From Chryseobacterium sp. UBA6632 (lineage in GTDB: Bacteria; Bacteroidota; Bacteroidia; Flavobacteriales; Weeksellaceae): 5,235 nt of DNA. Below the pieces are notes generated by a model, which saw only the letters and a program-made list of their open reading frames with translations, did no database searches and was not told where the DNA came from. Shown here piece after piece: positions 5,027 through 5,235 of the stretch. Both the position numbers and the translations under genes were made by a program. The first letter of the stretch is position 1, and every line of letters begins with the position of its first letter. Location: assembly GCA_002455915.1 (NCBI GenBank), contig DKLU01000163.1, positions 1-5,235 on the forward strand, given 5' to 3'.

Positions 5027-5235
5027 ATTTAAATGATTATTATTTTTTGTAGGGACTTTTATAGGCTATTTTAAAACCAAATTACTAAAATATATTAAAA
5101 GATTTATTTAAAAAAATATTTCACAATTCTTTTTTTTAATAGAAGTTTACTCCGAATATTAAATAACAATATTGGAATTATGGATGTTAGTATTTTAGGC
5201 GAATTTTGTTGAATTTTCTCAGAGCCAACTTTATT
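5027..5235. other. Upstream region of the HEPN gene
   Basis: No gene is supported here; the frames are short and stop often. It must hold the promoter of the minus-strand cassette. The nearest candidate, GTAATTTG on the minus strand at 5085-5078, does not match TAnnTTTG in its first two bases. A short direct repeat GAATTTT occurs at 5201-5207 and 5211-5217. The right border of the cassette is not visible in the window. Confidence 0.45.

Noticed and set aside
5078..5085. GTAATTTG (minus strand) as promoter box for the HEPN gene
   Set aside because: It mismatches the first two positions of TAnnTTTG and would need a long leader; kept only as a weak candidate in the region note.

Overview
The window looks like a chromosomal segment of a Bacteroidota bacterium, most likely a Chryseobacterium-like member of the Flavobacteriia. 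The pointers are an AT-rich sequence, no Shine-Dalgarno motifs ahead of the clear genes, several matches to the Bacteroidota -7 promoter box TAnnTTTG, and AcpP and FabF sequences typical of that group. The assignment rests on recalled family sequences, not on a search.

Left part (1-3102) is ordinary chromosome. On the minus strand acpP (177-416) is followed by the start of fabF (1-143, cut by the window edge), an operon of type II fatty acid synthesis with a clear promoter box at 448-455. A 331-base gap separates it from a plus-strand group: an NADP-type short-chain dehydrogenase (748-1644), a terminator hairpin (1740-1766) that runs into the promoter of the next gene, an AraC-family regulator (1786-2589), and 15 bases later a secreted staphylococcal-nuclease-like protein (2605-3084). 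The last codons of the nuclease gene form the left arm of a strong terminator hairpin (3068-3102).

Right part (3103-5235) is visibly more AT-rich, entirely minus-strand, and looks acquired. In transcription order it holds a 263-residue protein with an R-X4-H motif (RNKYSH) typical of HEPN ribonucleases (5026-4235), a tRNA-shaped RNA (4244-4144), and a two-helix membrane protein resembling the putative phage abortive infection (PutAbiC) family (4107-3244). The RNA has a canonical acceptor stem, D arm and T loop, but its anticodon loop is 34 nt instead of 7 and folds into an extra hairpin. The stop codon of the HEPN gene is U8-A9-G10 of the RNA.

The right part is the most interesting thing in the window: a candidate three-component defence or toxin cassette in which a HEPN ribonuclease gene is fused by overlap to a tRNA mimic whose anticodon arm, the classical target of HEPN anticodon nucleases, has been expanded. 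The function is inference; the motifs, overlap and RNA fold are read directly from the sequence.
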